Below are positions 52,386 to 62,535 of a stretch of DNA of 64,000 bases, in pieces. Positions within the stretch are counted from its first letter, which is position 1. Each line of letters opens with the position of its first letter. Source of the DNA: Firmicutes bacterium CAG:345 (GTDB taxonomy: Bacteria; Bacillota_I; Bacilli_A; RFN20; CAG-288); NCBI GenBank assembly GCA_000433315.1, contig FR893375.1:62001-126000 (forward strand), given 5' to 3'. Position numbers and translations under genes: made by a program. A model generated the notes under the pieces. It was not told the DNA's origin and made no database searches. It worked only from the letters and a program-made list of their open reading frames with translations.

Positions 52386-52978
52386 TGTATGTATTTTCTT
52401 CCTCTATAAAGATAGATAAAGCCTGAAATAAGACTCATGGCACAAGTAATGCTCAACAAAACATCTAAGAATATATATGTATGTTCCTTAAATAAATAAT
52501 TAAATGGAAAACCATTTAACATAACAAATGGAATAGTTACCATTTGAAATACAGTTTTTAACTTTCCAAATATATTAGCTGCAATCACTTCACCTTTAGA
52601 AGCAGCCATAAATCTTATTCCATCTACTGCTAAATCTCTTCCAATCATCAAAATTATAATCAAAGCTGGAATTCTTCCATAGCATGCTAAAAAAATCAAA
52701 GCCGAATTTACTAAGAATTTATCTGCTAAAGGATCAAAAAATTTTCCAAAATCTGTTATTAAATTATATTTTCTAGCAATTTTTCCATCAATTGCGTCAG
52801 TTGCTGAACCAACAACAAAAAGAATTGCTAAAATTAAATCAAGAATAGTAAAGCCAGTATTACCTAACGTGGTTAATATACTAGAAGCACCTACATTTGC
52901 CCAAGGAAATACAGCGAAAAATATCATAATCACCGCAATTATTAATCGTGAAATTGTAATTTTATTAGGTAAATTCAT
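52373..52978 (-). CDS. pgsA: CDP-diacylglycerol-glycerol-3-phosphate 3-phosphatidyltransferase
   Basis: A 201-residue membrane enzyme with the full CDP-alcohol phosphotransferase motif D..DG..AR........G...D...D in ATDAIDGKIARKYNLITDFG followed by KFFDPLAD. Four or five membrane segments surround it. It makes phosphatidylglycerophosphate from CDP-diacylglycerol, the product of cdsA. The start is ATG 52978 with GGAGG five bases before; an upstream ATG (52990) would put the GGAGG inside the gene. Its ribosome binding site is only a few bases from the rnpB 3' end. Confidence 0.95.
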   Translation of the reverse strand: MNLPNKITISRLIIAVIMIFFAVFPWANVGASSILTTLGNTGFTILDLILAILFVVGSATDAIDGKIARKYNLITDFGKFFDPLADKFLVNSALIFLACYGRIPALIIILMIGRDLAVDGIRFMAASKGEVIAANIFGKLKTVFQMVTIPFVMLNGFPFNYLFKEHTYIFLDVLLSITCAMSLISGFIYLYRGRKYIQCAK

Positions 52979-52994
52979 AGTAGCCTCCAAAATG

Positions 52995-53323
52995 AGTATC
53001 CGATCCTATAAGCCATGTTTTGTCGAGGACGACAATTTATCTAAGCCGAAGCTTGCCAATTGCAGTTTGATTCCCGCTTTTGACTTCCCTTACCAAAATT
53101 TAGGTTTCTCGCTTGAGGGGCTTTCCGCGTTTCACCCAGATGTTTCCACCTGATTCGTCACTGTGGAGCGTTACAGAATATTCCATTTCAGGAAATCTTC
53201 CGCCGTCAGGGACTCCTCCCTGCCCAAAGTTATTTTTTCCTTTGGCACAAACACTACTTTCATCTCAGAAAGTGCGAGCATGGACTTTCCTCTAGTTTCC
53301 TAGCTGTCATCCGGACCGGATTT
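52995..53323 (-). ncRNA. rnpB: RNase P RNA, type B
   Basis: The minus strand has the conserved P4/J regions: GAGGAAAGTCCATGCTCGCAC near the 5' end, GATGAAAGTAGTG, ACGGCGGAAG, GTGGAAAC, GGTGAAACGCGGAAAGCCC, and the 3' CATGGCTTATAGG. P1 forms from ATCCGGTCC (53313-53321) and GGATCGGAT (52998-53006). The Bacillus-type arrangement fits. Ends are estimated from P1. It lies between gpsB and pgsA, as in Firmicutes, with only a few bases on either side. Confidence 0.97.
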
Positions 53324-53327
53324 ATTA

Positions 53328-53690
53328 TTATTTTATATTGCTTGGGTTAATACCTGCTTTAAAAAGAGCTTGTTCTAAAGTTGAAATTCTTTTTAGCAAA
53401 TCTAAATTAGCCATAGATACGCTTTCATTATCAGAAATATTTTTCATTTTTTCTTCCAAAACCGCTAAATTAGCTTCAGTTGTTGTCAAACGATCTTTTA
53501 ACATTTTGTTAGTTTTATTGAGATTATCAATAAGTTCGTCTGTTTTTTGAACATAAGCTTCAACTGCTTCATAATCACTAATTACAATATCTAAAAATGT
53601 ATCAACTTGTGTAGCATTATAACCAGGTTTTGTTCCTTCGAAAACTTTATGAAAAACTTTATTGGAGTCCAATTTTAAATCTATCGGCAT
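53328..53690 (-). CDS. gpsB: Cell division protein GpsB (DivIVA family)
   Basis: A 120-residue protein. The N-terminal membrane-binding head shows the DivIVA/GpsB pattern (MPIDLKLDSNKVFHKVF...GYNATQVDTFLDIVISDYE), followed by a long coiled coil (NLNKTNKMLKDRLTTTEANL) and a short C-terminal trimerisation region. GpsB couples penicillin-binding proteins to septum and wall growth, so a peptidoglycan wall is expected. The start is the second ATG at 53690 (GGAGG six bases before); the first (53693) is too close. Codons at its end overlap a possible rnpB promoter. Confidence 0.9.
   Translation of the reverse strand: MPIDLKLDSNKVFHKVFEGTKPGYNATQVDTFLDIVISDYEAVEAYVQKTDELIDNLNKTNKMLKDRLTTTEANLAVLEEKMKNISDNESVSMANLDLLKRISTLEQALFKAGINPSNIK
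53332..53337 (-). promoter_or_regulatory. Possible -10 of rnpB inside gpsB
   Basis: TATAAA, formed by the last codons of gpsB, lies at a fitting distance from the 5' end of P1. No convincing -35 is seen. Confidence 0.35.
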
Positions 53691-53877
53691 CATTAACCTC
53701 CGTCTTTTTATTTTAACATATTTACAAATTCTTAACAATAAAATAGATTTTTAAATATTTTACTGCTAATTATTCCACAATAAGTAATATGTTAGATTCT
53801 CCAGTCACTTAACAGCGATATATTTTTGTGTTAAAATATCACCCATAGCATAGCTAAACAAAAAAAGGAGATTTATA

Positions 53878-56800
53878 ATGAATACCAATTCAATTAAATA
53901 CTTTTTTCAAGATTTAATTCCATATTATATTCCTCATTGGCTTGAAGAAGGCCAAATTTGGTTAAAAAGACAATGGGATAAAATTAAAAGAAATAAATAT
54001 TGCCAAATAGGATTTATTTTATTTGTATTGTCTTTCTTATGTTTCGCCACAACATATTTTACAAATATGTTTACCGTTCCTATGGGTGGTGATTATGTCT
54101 TACAAATGATTCCTTTTGCTTATAATGCTTATGATGATTGGCATTATTTCTTCCAAACAGGAGTTTTTCCTCTTTGGGACACATCAGGATTTCTCGGTGT
54201 AAACAATATTGGGGCTTATTCTTTTTATAATTTAACTTCTCCTTGGACTCTTATATATTTAATTTTTCCTAGAAATTGGATTTCACAAATTCAAGGAATT
54301 TTACAAATGGTCAAAATAACCACTGCTGGATTGTTATTCTATTGTTATCTTGGCTCTTTCAAAATGCAAGAATCAACAAAACGAATCGGAGCTATCGCCT
54401 TCGCATTCTGCGGATATATTTTCTATAATCTCTGGTTCCATTTCCTTGATGTAGTTTGTTTTTTACCTTTGCTTTTATGGGGAATTGAAAGAGTACTGAG
54501 CAAAAAAGGGAATATCGTTTTGATAATTTCTATCTGCTTATTAGGATTTACCAATTATTTCTTCATGATATGTTTTTTGATTTCCAGTATGGTGTACGTT
54601 TTCTTCAGAGTAATTCAAACTTGGAAAACTCGTTCTGGAAATGAAACTTTAAGAATTTTTGCTGAAGGTGTTTTAGGATATCTAGCTGGCGTAATGATCA
54701 CAGCTGTCGTTTGGATTCCTTCATTAAAAGTCGGTTTAAATATTTCTTCAATTAGAAATGGTTCAAATTATTTCAAACAATTACTCGATGCTAAAGATTC
54801 TTTATCCTTATTAAAATTATTGTTTGTTTTCCCAACAAGTTATGAAGCCGCTTATCCTCTATCATCGTTCTTCTTTATGAACTTCAATTGTTTCTCTAGC
54901 AATTTATATCGTCCAAGATGGTATAACAACACTATGAGTTCAATCTTTGTTTTCACTCCTTTAATGCTCATGCTTGTTCCTTCAATTTTAGATTCAATAA
55001 GAACCAAAAAATGGTCTCATCTTGTCGGATGTTTTGGCACAATGCTAATGCTTTTTACTCCTTTTGCCTATTACGTATTTTTCGGTGGTTCTGCTTTATA
55101 TGGCCGTTGGGAAGTTATGGCTTCTTGCTGGATGATTGTCTTTTTCTTAATTCACTTTGAAAACAGAAAAGAAATGCCTAAATACTATTTAGATATAAGT
55201 ATTGTCTTTTCAATTACCATGATGATTATCACATATTTCTTAGCCGATAATATTCAAAAGAACAATACCAATACATTCTATGATCCTGATGGTCGAAACT
55301 GGGTTGTCATATATCAAATTATTTATTCTTTAATTTGCTATGTTATCATGCGCACAATGTTCAAAAAGCAACAACTTCCAAATATTGTTTTGGCTTTAGT
55401 TGCTTTAGAAGCTGTAATTCAAGGAAATGCGACAATCGTTGGTCAAGGAGTTCAAAGATATCAAGATTTAGCTGGAGGTATCAACAATCTTTCACAAGAA
55501 AGAGAAATAGTCTCTGCCTTAAATAATTACGATACAACTTTCTTTAGAATTTTTGATTCTACCGTAGATCGCGGTGCCAATAACTATCAAATGAACATCG
55601 GATACAATGGTATATCAACATTTAACACTAACTACGCTACTGATTTAAGAGATATGTTAAGATGGTCAAGAATTAATTACAATGATTCTTGGTCGATGAG
55701 TGTCAATGAAAAAAGATATAATCTTGATTCAATATTAGGCATTAAATACTATTTATTAAAAGCAGATGATGTCAACATTCCTTATGGTTTTGTCGATGTC
55801 TCAACACTTGATGCAAATGGCGATGAAGAATTAAAAAATTTACAAAATGTTCTTGAAAAGAATAAAACAAATCACAAATTATATTTAAATACTCGCTATA
55901 TCGATACATTCTTTACATATGACACATTAATTTCTTCTAGTGCTATGTCCACAAGTTATGTAAATGAAAATAAAAATGAAACAGTTTACTTAAAATACGG
56001 AATAATCAATAGCGATGATTTAAAGACTTTAAAATCTGAAGATGCAAAAACATTTAATCATCTTTCTGGAGAAAATGATACTTTGAACAATTCTTCATCT
56101 TATTATTCAAAAGCAACAAGAACTTTATCAAATGCAAGTTATAATTTAGAAGTTAGAATTCCTGACTGGTCTTCTGATGGAAGTCATATTTTAGGAACTG
56201 AAAATGGAAGCTATAATGAAGTTTCTGAAATAGAAAGCGATATGATTTATACAAGATGGAATGATCTTGATAAATCCCATAGCAAAACTCCTATAGATGA
56301 AGATGGAAATGAATATGTCATCAATGGTTATCTTCCTTATTGGACAAGAATCGTAATGAATTTCAATACTCCTGTCTGCTCTGGAGCTAATCGCGATGAT
56401 AAGGATTCCGGTTGCTATGTCAGTGTTAATGCTAAATTCGGCTTCAATTTAAAATTCTTCCTAATCGATGAAGATGATCAAATAATCAATTATGATCACC
56501 ATTATGTTAATACCTATGATGGTTCTTATGACTGGAAATATGCCCGTGGATTTTATACAGATCGACCAGTTAAAAAGATTGTTGGATTTGTCATGGGTGA
56601 TATTCGTGGAAATAATACAACTTCACTCACAAATATGTTCCCACAACCTTCAGTTCAATATTCATATTATTCTCAATACATTGAAGATACAGATAAGCAA
56701 CTTGAAGAGAATAAACACTACAATATCATCTATCGTGACGCAAATACTTTGAAATTTACTACTGATTTCACTGAAGATAAATTACATTATACAGTCTTGA

Positions 56801-57189
56801 ATATTCCATACGATAATGGTTGGACTTTAACACGCTCTTATATTGAAGGTGGAAAAGCAACATCAGAAAATGTTAAAATGTATCGCTCACAAGGCGGATT
56901 AATCGGATTTGAATCTATTAATAGCAACGAAGAAAATCAATTTATAAACTACACTTTGTCCTATAGTCCAGAAGGATTAAGCCAAGGAGCAAAATATACC
57001 ATTATAGGTCTTTTGATCTTCTTAGGAATGTCATATATTTATATGGCTATGCACATCAATGATAAGTTTTACAAATATTCTTATATGAATATAAAAACTC
57101 ATTGGTACGATAAAGAAATTTGGGAAAAAGAAAAGAAAATTAAAAGACGTTACAATGTAAACCCTAATAGTAGAAAGAGGAAAAGATAA
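53878..57189 (+). CDS. YfhO family membrane protein
   Basis: An 1103-residue protein with about 13 membrane helices in residues 40-530, a large extracytoplasmic part (about 540-1030) and one C-terminal helix (about 1040-1060) with a basic tail. [32 protein letters not shown] at the first loop is the hallmark of YfhO/GT-C proteins, with acidic residues that contact the sugar-lipid donor. YfhO proteins glycosylate lipoteichoic acid or similar polymers. AAGGAGA precedes ATG 53878. Its TAA overlaps the ATG of prfA by one base (TAATG), so both are likely cotranscribed. Confidence 0.9.
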   Translation: MNTNSIKYFFQDLIPYYIPHWLEEGQIWLKRQWDKIKRNKYCQIGFILFVLSFLCFATTYFTNMFTVPMGGDYVLQMIPFAYNAYDDWHYFFQTGVFPLWDTSGFLGVNNIGAYSFYNLTSPWTLIYLIFPRNWISQIQGILQMVKITTAGLLFYCYLGSFKMQESTKRIGAIAFAFCGYIFYNLWFHFLDVVCFLPLLLWGIERVLSKKGNIVLIISICLLGFTNYFFMICFLISSMVYVFFRVIQTWKTRSGNETLRIFAEGVLGYLAGVMITAVVWIPSLKVGLNISSIRNGSNYFKQLLDAKDSLSLLKLLFVFPTSYEAAYPLSSFFFMNFNCFSSNLYRPRWYNNTMSSIFVFTPLMLMLVPSILDSIRTKKWSHLVGCFGTMLMLFTPFAYYVFFGGSALYGRWEVMASCWMIVFFLIHFENRKEMPKYYLDISIVFSITMMIITYFLADNIQKNNTNTFYDPDGRNWVVIYQIIYSLICYVIMRTMFKKQQLPNIVLALVALEAVIQGNATIVGQGVQRYQDLAGGINNLSQEREIVSALNNYDTTFFRIFDSTVDRGANNYQMNIGYNGISTFNTNYATDLRDMLRWSRINYNDSWSMSVNEKRYNLDSILGIKYYLLKADDVNIPYGFVDVSTLDANGDEELKNLQNVLEKNKTNHKLYLNTRYIDTFFTYDTLISSSAMSTSYVNENKNETVYLKYGIINSDDLKTLKSEDAKTFNHLSGENDTLNNSSSYYSKATRTLSNASYNLEVRIPDWSSDGSHILGTENGSYNEVSEIESDMIYTRWNDLDKSHSKTPIDEDGNEYVINGYLPYWTRIVMNFNTPVCSGANRDDKDSGCYVSVNAKFGFNLKFFLIDEDDQIINYDHHYVNTYDGSYDWKYARGFYTDRPVKKIVGFVMGDIRGNNTTSLTNMFPQPSVQYSYYSQYIEDTDKQLEENKHYNIIYRDANTLKFTTDFTEDKLHYTVLNIPYDNGWTLTRSYIEGGKATSENVKMYRSQGGLIGFESINSNEENQFINYTLSYSPEGLSQGAKYTIIGLLIFLGMSYIYMAMHINDKFYKYSYMNIKTHWYDKEIWEKEKKIKRRYNVNPNSRKRKR

Positions 57190-58274
57190 TGGAAAAAGAT
57201 TATGTATTAGACACAGCTGAAATTACCAAAAAACGCTATGATGAAATAGATAGATTATTAACAGATGATGAAATTTTAAAAGATTCTGATAAAGTTCGCA
57301 GTTTAAATATTGAACATAGCAATATTGAAGAAACAGTAAATCTATATAATCAATATCTCCAAGCTAAACAAAACAAGGAAGATGCTGAATTATTAAAGAT
57401 GGAAAAAGATCCTGAATTACAACTTTTAGGTTCTGAAGAATACACAAAGCAATCAAATTTAATGGAAGAATTATATGATAAGATTCAAATCTCATTGCTT
57501 CCTAAAGATGAAAATGATGGGAAAAACATTATCATGGAAATCCGTGGTGCTGTCGGCGGTGATGAAGCAAATATTTTCGCTGGTGATCTTTATAGAATGT
57601 ATGTTAAATACGCTGAAAAAAATCATTGGAAAATGCAACTTATCGATGAATCTCCTACAAGTTTTGGGGGATTTTCCTTCGTTTCATTTAAAATTAAAGG
57701 GAAAGATGTCTATTCAAAGTTAAAATTTGAAAGTGGATCCCACCGTGTTCAACGTGTTCCGAAGACAGAGACAAATGGTCGAATTCATACATCAACTGCC
57801 ACGGTATTAGTTATGCCAGAAACAACCGCAGTAGATGTAAAAATCAACGAAAGCGATCTTGAAATAGATACATATAGAAGCCAAGGTGCCGGTGGACAAA
57901 ACGTCAATAAAACTGAAAGTGCCGTTCGTATTACCCATGTACCTACTGGAATTGTTGTCACCTGCCAAGTCGAAAGATCACAAATACAAAACCGTGAAAT
58001 AGCAATGGAACTTTTAAGAGCTAGATTAAAAGCCAAATATGATGAAGAACAAAATGCTAAAATCGGTGCTGAAAGAAGACTTAAAGTTGGTACTGGCGAA
58101 AGAAGCGAAAAAATTAGAACCTACAATTATCCACAAAATAGAGTTACCGATCATAGAATTGGCTTTACAACACAAAAACTTGATCGTGTAATGGAAGGTG
58201 AATTGGATGAAATTATTGAAGCTCTTTTAACTGAGCATCAAAAAGATTTAGTCTTGGAGTCAATGAAAAAGTGA
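57189..58274 (+). CDS. prfA: Peptide chain release factor 1
   Basis: A 361-residue class I release factor. The GGQ motif lies in [18 protein letters not shown] (about residues 230-245) and the stop codon-recognising region in [20 protein letters not shown] stands where most RF1 proteins have P-A-T or P-V-T, still with Pro and Thr. RF1 reads UAA and UAG. The gene itself ends in TGA, whose bases overlap the GTG of prmC (58271), its methylating partner. It follows the YfhO gene without gap. The UGA-reading factor prfB is not in this window. Confidence 0.96.
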   Translation: MEKDYVLDTAEITKKRYDEIDRLLTDDEILKDSDKVRSLNIEHSNIEETVNLYNQYLQAKQNKEDAELLKMEKDPELQLLGSEEYTKQSNLMEELYDKIQISLLPKDENDGKNIIMEIRGAVGGDEANIFAGDLYRMYVKYAEKNHWKMQLIDESPTSFGGFSFVSFKIKGKDVYSKLKFESGSHRVQRVPKTETNGRIHTSTATVLVMPETTAVDVKINESDLEIDTYRSQGAGGQNVNKTESAVRITHVPTGIVVTCQVERSQIQNREIAMELLRARLKAKYDEEQNAKIGAERRLKVGTGERSEKIRTYNYPQNRVTDHRIGFTTQKLDRVMEGELDEIIEALLTEHQKDLVLESMKK

Positions 58275-59086
58275 AAGCTTATGAGTTTCTAAGAATATTA
58301 ACTAAAAACTCAAAATACGACTATTTTGCTAGTCGTCGTTTAATCGAGCGCTTATTTTCATTAAAATACGAATTAAGCAGCGAGCTTGAATTAGATGATA
58401 ATATACTTCAACCTATTTTAAAAACTATAAAGAACAACCCAAATTATCCTATTGATTACTTAATTGGTGAAGTGACTTTTTATAAATTAAAATTCAAAAT
58501 TACTCCAGCCGTATTGATTCCACGACAAGAAACTGAAGAATTAGTGGATTTGATAATCAAACGCTATGCATCAACTAAAAAATTTACCAATATTTTAGAC
58601 ATTGGAACTGGAAGTGGAGTTATCGGTATTTCGCTCAGCAAACAATTAAATATTCCTGTTACATTATCTGATTTATCTGTACCTGCTTTAAAAGTTGCAA
58701 CATTAAATGCCAAACATAATAACGTAGACTACGAAATTGTGCAAAGCGATTTTCTATCCGAATTTCTTAGAAGCAAAAAAACGTTTGATTTAATTGTTTC
58801 AAATCCGCCTTATATCGGAACAGATGATGAAATTGGAGAAGAAATAAAATACGAACCAGAAATGGCTTTATTTGCTCCTAATAATGGAATGGAACCATAT
58901 TATCGAATTTTAACAAATCTTTCCAAAGTTCTTTCAAAAGATGGAATAGCTTTTTTTGAAACTTCAGCGTTGCATCATGATGAATATTTGAAATTCAAAT
59001 CTTTTTTTCCAAGATTCAATTATGAATTTTTAAAAGATTATTCGAACAAATGGAGATTTATGATAGTAACAAAAAAGAATATTTGA
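58271..59086 (+). CDS. prmC: Release factor glutamine methyltransferase
   Basis: A 271-residue class I methyltransferase. The SAM site is [16 protein letters not shown] (near 98-113), and the substrate motif is [13 protein letters not shown] (near 178-190); the N-terminal helical domain binds the release factor. It methylates the Gln of GGQ in RF1 and RF2. Start GTG 58271 overlaps the prfA stop by 4 bases, a typical prfA-prmC coupling. Complete. Confidence 0.95.
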   Translation: MKAYEFLRILTKNSKYDYFASRRLIERLFSLKYELSSELELDDNILQPILKTIKNNPNYPIDYLIGEVTFYKLKFKITPAVLIPRQETEELVDLIIKRYASTKKFTNILDIGTGSGVIGISLSKQLNIPVTLSDLSVPALKVATLNAKHNNVDYEIVQSDFLSEFLRSKKTFDLIVSNPPYIGTDDEIGEEIKYEPEMALFAPNNGMEPYYRILTNLSKVLSKDGIAFFETSALHHDEYLKFKSFFPRFNYEFLKDYSNKWRFMIVTKKNI

Positions 59087-59097
59087 GGAGCTGAAAA

Positions 59098-59652
59098 ATG
59101 AAAAAATGTTATACCTTTATTGCTGATGGAAATGAAGAAGGGGAATATATCAATGTAGTTGATATTTTAAAAAGAGCTGGAATCGAAACAAAAACAATTT
59201 CTATAACCAATTCTTTGGATGTAAAATTCTCTCACGGAATTGTCATTAAAGCTGATAATCTTTTAGAAAATTATTCCTATGAAGATGCTGATATATTATT
59301 TTTTCCCGGTGGAATGCCTGGAGCGGCAAATTTGTCAAACAATTCAAAAATTATCAAATTAATTGATAAACAATTAGAAAATAATAAAAGAATAGCTGCA
59401 ATTTGTGCAGCTCCTGCAGTAATTTTAGGGCATCACGGATTTTTAAAAAATAAAAAGGCTACATGCTATCCTGGATTTGAACAATATTTAAAAGATGCTA
59501 TATACTGTTCAGAAAAAGTTATAACAGACGGATTAATATCTACAGCAAGAGGTCTAGGTGCAAGTATAGATCTTGGATTAGAAATAATTAAATTATTATT
59601 CGATGAGAAAAAATCAATTGATATTGCAAAACAAATTCAATATTTAATTTAA
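59098..59652 (+). CDS. DJ-1/PfpI family protein (YajL/ThiJ-like)
   Basis: A 184-residue protein with the family core: FIADGNEEGEYINVVDILKRAG at the start (conserved Glu), FFPGGMPGAANL, and the nucleophile elbow AAICAAPAVILG with Cys near residue 102. Members deglycate methylglyoxal adducts or respond to oxidation. Length and layout resemble YajL/DJ-1 more than protease PfpI. GAGG precedes the ATG, 11 bases after prmC. The two tRNA genes that follow have their own promoter. Confidence 0.9.
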   Translation: MKKCYTFIADGNEEGEYINVVDILKRAGIETKTISITNSLDVKFSHGIVIKADNLLENYSYEDADILFFPGGMPGAANLSNNSKIIKLIDKQLENNKRIAAICAAPAVILGHHGFLKNKKATCYPGFEQYLKDAIYCSEKVITDGLISTARGLGASIDLGLEIIKLLFDEKKSIDIAKQIQYLI

Positions 59653-59669
59653 ATTTTTTCAAAAAAATA

Positions 59670-59698
59670 TTGCATTATAATTTGGCACATGCTACAAT
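59670..59698 (+). promoter_or_regulatory. Promoter of the tRNA-Asn/tRNA-Glu unit
   Basis: TTGCAT (59670-59675), 17 bases, TACAAT (59693-59698), nine bases before tRNA-Asn. Confidence 0.8.
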
Positions 59699-59707
59699 AA
59701 TCAAGCC

Positions 59708-59783
59708 GCTTAGTTAGCTCAGCTGGCAGAGCAATCGGCTGTTAACCGATCGGTCGCAGGTTCGAGCCCTGCACTAAGCGCCA
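59708..59783 (+). tRNA. tRNA-Asn(GUU)
   Basis: Acceptor GCTTAGT/ACTAAGC, anticodon loop CTGTTAA between ATCGG and CCGAT, TTCGAGC T-loop and encoded CCA. Confidence 0.97.
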
Positions 59784-59791
59784 TTTTATAT

Positions 59792-59868
59792 GGCCCGTTG
59801 GAGAAGTGGCTTAACTCACATGCCTTTCACGCATGCACTCATGGGTTCGAATCCCGTACGGGTCACCA
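59792..59868 (+). tRNA. tRNA-Glu(UUC)
   Basis: Acceptor GGCCCGT/ACGGGTC, anticodon loop CTTTCAC, TTCGAATC T-loop, encoded CCA. Eight bases after tRNA-Asn, so the two are cotranscribed. Confidence 0.96.
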
Positions 59869-59882
59869 TCTTGGTAAATTAT

Positions 59883-59911
59883 GTTCGATACTGAAGTATC
59901 GGACTTTTTTT
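59883..59911 (+). terminator. Terminator of the tRNA pair
   Basis: GTTCGATAC-TGAA-GTATCGGAC followed by seven T. Confidence 0.9.
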
Positions 59912-60138
59912 ATGCCAAAATTAAATGAAAAATCCATTTTATAATTTTTACAATTAAGCTTTTTATTTTCATTTTTTGAATTAAATTTATTTAAGCATTA
60001 TAAAATTTGTGCATGATTAGAAGCGCTAATTTTTATTAAAATTCTTCATTAATTACAATATATTAATTAGATAACTTTTTTATAATTTTTTGTAATTTAT
60101 CATTTTTACAATTTCAACATTAATATTATTTTTTTCTT
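59912..60138. other. Very A+T-rich spacer before upp
   Basis: Within the 325-base gap between tRNA-Glu and upp this stretch contains no ORF with a binding site, no tRNA and no riboswitch that I recognise. It probably holds only upstream promoter DNA. Confidence 0.6.
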
Positions 60139-60164
60139 TTATAATGAACAAAAATTCATTATAA
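60139..60164. promoter_or_regulatory. 26-base dyad over the upp promoter
   Basis: TTATAATGAA (60139-60148) and TTCATTATAA (60155-60164) are perfect 10-base arms separated by CAAAAA; the right arm overlaps the TATAAT -10 box (60160-60165). Operator-like; the regulator is unknown. Confidence 0.6.
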
Positions 60165-60193
60165 TATCGAAAGTACATAGGAGGAATACAAAA

Positions 60194-60826
60194 GTGCTAC
60201 ACATTGTTGATCATCCATTAATTAAACTCAAACTATCCATTATGAGAGACGAAAAAACAAAAAGTAAAGAATTCAGAGAAAATTTAAATGAAATTTCATC
60301 TTTGATGAGTTATGAAGTCTTTAAAGATTGCAAAGTCCATAATGAAAAAGAAACATTTACTACTCCAACAGGAAGCGTCTTACCTAAAGTTAAACTCGAT
60401 TTAAAAATTGTCCTCGTCGCTATTCTCCGTGCCGGTGTCGGTATGTTAGATGGTGTTAGAAATATGATCCCTACAGCTAGAGTTGGTCATATCGGTATGT
60501 ATCGCGATGAAGAAACTCTTCAACCTCATGAATACTATTACAAATTACCAGATGTTCCAAAAGATGAATCTTTAATATTAATTGTTGATCCAATGTTAGC
60601 AACTGGTGGAAGCGCAATAGCTGCTATTCAAGCTATCAAATCACGTGGCTTTAAACACATCAGACTTATGTGCTTAGTTGGCTGCCCTGAAGGTGTAAAA
60701 GCTGTCGAAGAAGCCTTCCCTGATGTTGATATATATTTAGCCGCTGTCGATGAAAAACTCAACGAACATGGCTATATTATTCCTGGACTTGGAGATGCCG
60801 GCGACCGTATCTTCGGTACAAAATAA
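60194..60826 (+). CDS. upp: Uracil phosphoribosyltransferase
   Basis: A 210-residue PRTase. The PRPP loop is LILIVDPMLATGGSAIAAI (near 126-144) and the uracil-binding end GYIIPGLGDAGDRIFGTK; ILRAGVGMLDGV is the third conserved segment. It salvages uracil to UMP, the substrate of PyrH. The start is GTG 60194 with AGGAGG eight bases before. No PyrR-type leader is present in the short leader; instead a dyad covers the -10 box. Single-gene unit ending at a bidirectional terminator. Confidence 0.97.
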   Translation: MLHIVDHPLIKLKLSIMRDEKTKSKEFRENLNEISSLMSYEVFKDCKVHNEKETFTTPTGSVLPKVKLDLKIVLVAILRAGVGMLDGVRNMIPTARVGHIGMYRDEETLQPHEYYYKLPDVPKDESLILIVDPMLATGGSAIAAIQAIKSRGFKHIRLMCLVGCPEGVKAVEEAFPDVDIYLAAVDEKLNEHGYIIPGLGDAGDRIFGTK

Positions 60827-60840
60827 ATTTTTATATTCAA

Positions 60841-60874
60841 AAAGCTCAAAACGATAAATTTTGAGCTTTTTTAT
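60841..60874. terminator. Bidirectional terminator between upp and the nucleotidase
   Basis: AAAGCTCAAAA and TTTTGAGCTTT form the stem; T runs follow on both strands. Confidence 0.85.
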
Positions 60875-60881
60875 TACCTTT

Positions 60882-62426
60882 TTAAAAAGGATAATCAGAA
60901 GTACTGATAGAGTTTAATTTTTTCAATTCACTTGATAACAAATCACGAATGTAAAGTGTTTCACCATCAATATATTTTCCACCATCTTCTTCATAAAGAG
61001 GATAACCTGGTGTCGTTGTTAAAAAATCTATCGTAACAATATTATATTCTTTATTGTTATCAATATTTAAATTTTCTGATGATGGATAAAAGAAATGATT
61101 AGTTATTGCCGAACTCACTCTGTCTCCTGGTAGTGTTACATATCTTACCGTATTATCGAATGGACTCACTGAATAAATATCTTCATAAGTAACATAATCA
61201 GGATAGCTACTTTTAATTAAATCTGCTCTCACTCCACCTTTATTATGAACAGCTATAACATTGGTAAGTCCCTTGCTGACCGCAAAATCATACATTGTTT
61301 TCGTGATGAGCATTCCTAAATTTCCACTATTAGAACTATTGCCATATCTATCAAATGGGCCATCGATTTGTACTATTTTTTCATCAAGTATGGTCTGAAC
61401 ACTATCTTTATATTTCGTAATTATACTTTGAGTTTCTTCAGATAACTTTGTCTCCTTGATTTCTCTTTTTCCAAATGTTTTTATTTCGTGGCTAACATAT
61501 CCATCAACATTCAATATAATTTTCGAATATGCTTTTCCACTATTAGAAGCTTCTAAAATAGGAATATTTTTTCCATCTATTTGATCTACACTATCTATAA
61601 GTGCATGGGTATGTCCTAAAATTACCGAGTCGATTAATCCGGTAGAAACAATTCTTTTTACAGCGGAAGTATCTCCCTGATGGGTTAGAAATATAACAAA
61701 ATCCGCACCTTGTTCTTTTAACTTTTTAGCTTCATTTTCTACCAAAGGAATATCATCTTTTATATCAAAATCCTTTACTTGATTATACGATATTGAACTA
61801 TCTATTCCTGCCATAATGGAGCCAACAATTCCTACTTTATAACCACCTTTTTGAACAATTGTACTTGGAACTAATCCAGAAACAAGATCATTTGTTTCTC
61901 TATCAAAAATATTGCAAGATAAAAATTTATAATTAGCTATATCTTTATTTTTTTCTAAAACTGTTTTTAATCCCCAATCAAATTCATGATTTCCTATTGC
62001 CATTGCATCAAATGGAAAAGAATTCATAATTTCACTCATAGCTTGCCCTTGAGTTAAATTAGAAACACCTGTTCCTTGGAACATATCTCCAGCCGAAACA
62101 AATATAGAATAGTCAGGATTATAATCTTTATCGTAGTTATAAATATATTCTCGAATTTTAGCAAGTCCCATTATATTAGAACTCGAATCTTCTTCAATTC
62201 TTCCATGTGTATCATTAACTGCATAAATTACTAAATTATGATTTTCTTTCGTCGATGAAGAACTTGTAGATGAACTTGATGATGAAGAGGAAATAGATTC
62301 TGATGGAATAGAAGAGCTAGTAGAATTAGAAGAGCTTGATGAAATGTTAGATGAACTATTTAAGTTAGTATTGCAAGAAGCTAAAGAAAATAGACATAAT
62401 AAAGAAATAAAAAATTTGTTTTTCAT
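60882..62426 (-). CDS. 5'-nucleotidase / UshA-type metallophosphatase lipoprotein
   Basis: A 514-residue lipoprotein: signal ending LASC, then a Ser-rich linker of about 40 residues that tethers the catalytic part. The metallophosphatase domain has NDTHGRIEED, VSAGDMFQG, AIGNHEFDWG and LTHQGDT; the C-terminal 5'-nucleotidase domain includes NKGGVRADL and the substrate-stacking region PFDNTVRYVTLPGD. It would release nucleosides from external nucleotides, scavenging purines or pyrimidines. It is convergent with upp. No clear ribosome binding site precedes ATG 62426. Some relatives act on UDP-sugars or 2',3'-cyclic nucleotides instead. Confidence 0.9.
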   Translation of the reverse strand: MKNKFFISLLCLFSLASCNTNLNSSSNISSSSSNSTSSSIPSESISSSSSSSSTSSSSTKENHNLVIYAVNDTHGRIEEDSSSNIMGLAKIREYIYNYDKDYNPDYSIFVSAGDMFQGTGVSNLTQGQAMSEIMNSFPFDAMAIGNHEFDWGLKTVLEKNKDIANYKFLSCNIFDRETNDLVSGLVPSTIVQKGGYKVGIVGSIMAGIDSSISYNQVKDFDIKDDIPLVENEAKKLKEQGADFVIFLTHQGDTSAVKRIVSTGLIDSVILGHTHALIDSVDQIDGKNIPILEASNSGKAYSKIILNVDGYVSHEIKTFGKREIKETKLSEETQSIITKYKDSVQTILDEKIVQIDGPFDRYGNSSNSGNLGMLITKTMYDFAVSKGLTNVIAVHNKGGVRADLIKSSYPDYVTYEDIYSVSPFDNTVRYVTLPGDRVSSAITNHFFYPSSENLNIDNNKEYNIVTIDFLTTTPGYPLYEEDGGKYIDGETLYIRDLLSSELKKLNSISTSDYPF

Positions 62427-62535
62427 ATCTTTAATTTATCATATCTTCCTAACAAATAAAATTAAAAACATTTTAAACTTAATTTATTCTTATCAAATCG
62501 TCAACATGATATAATCAATACCGCTGGGAGAAATT

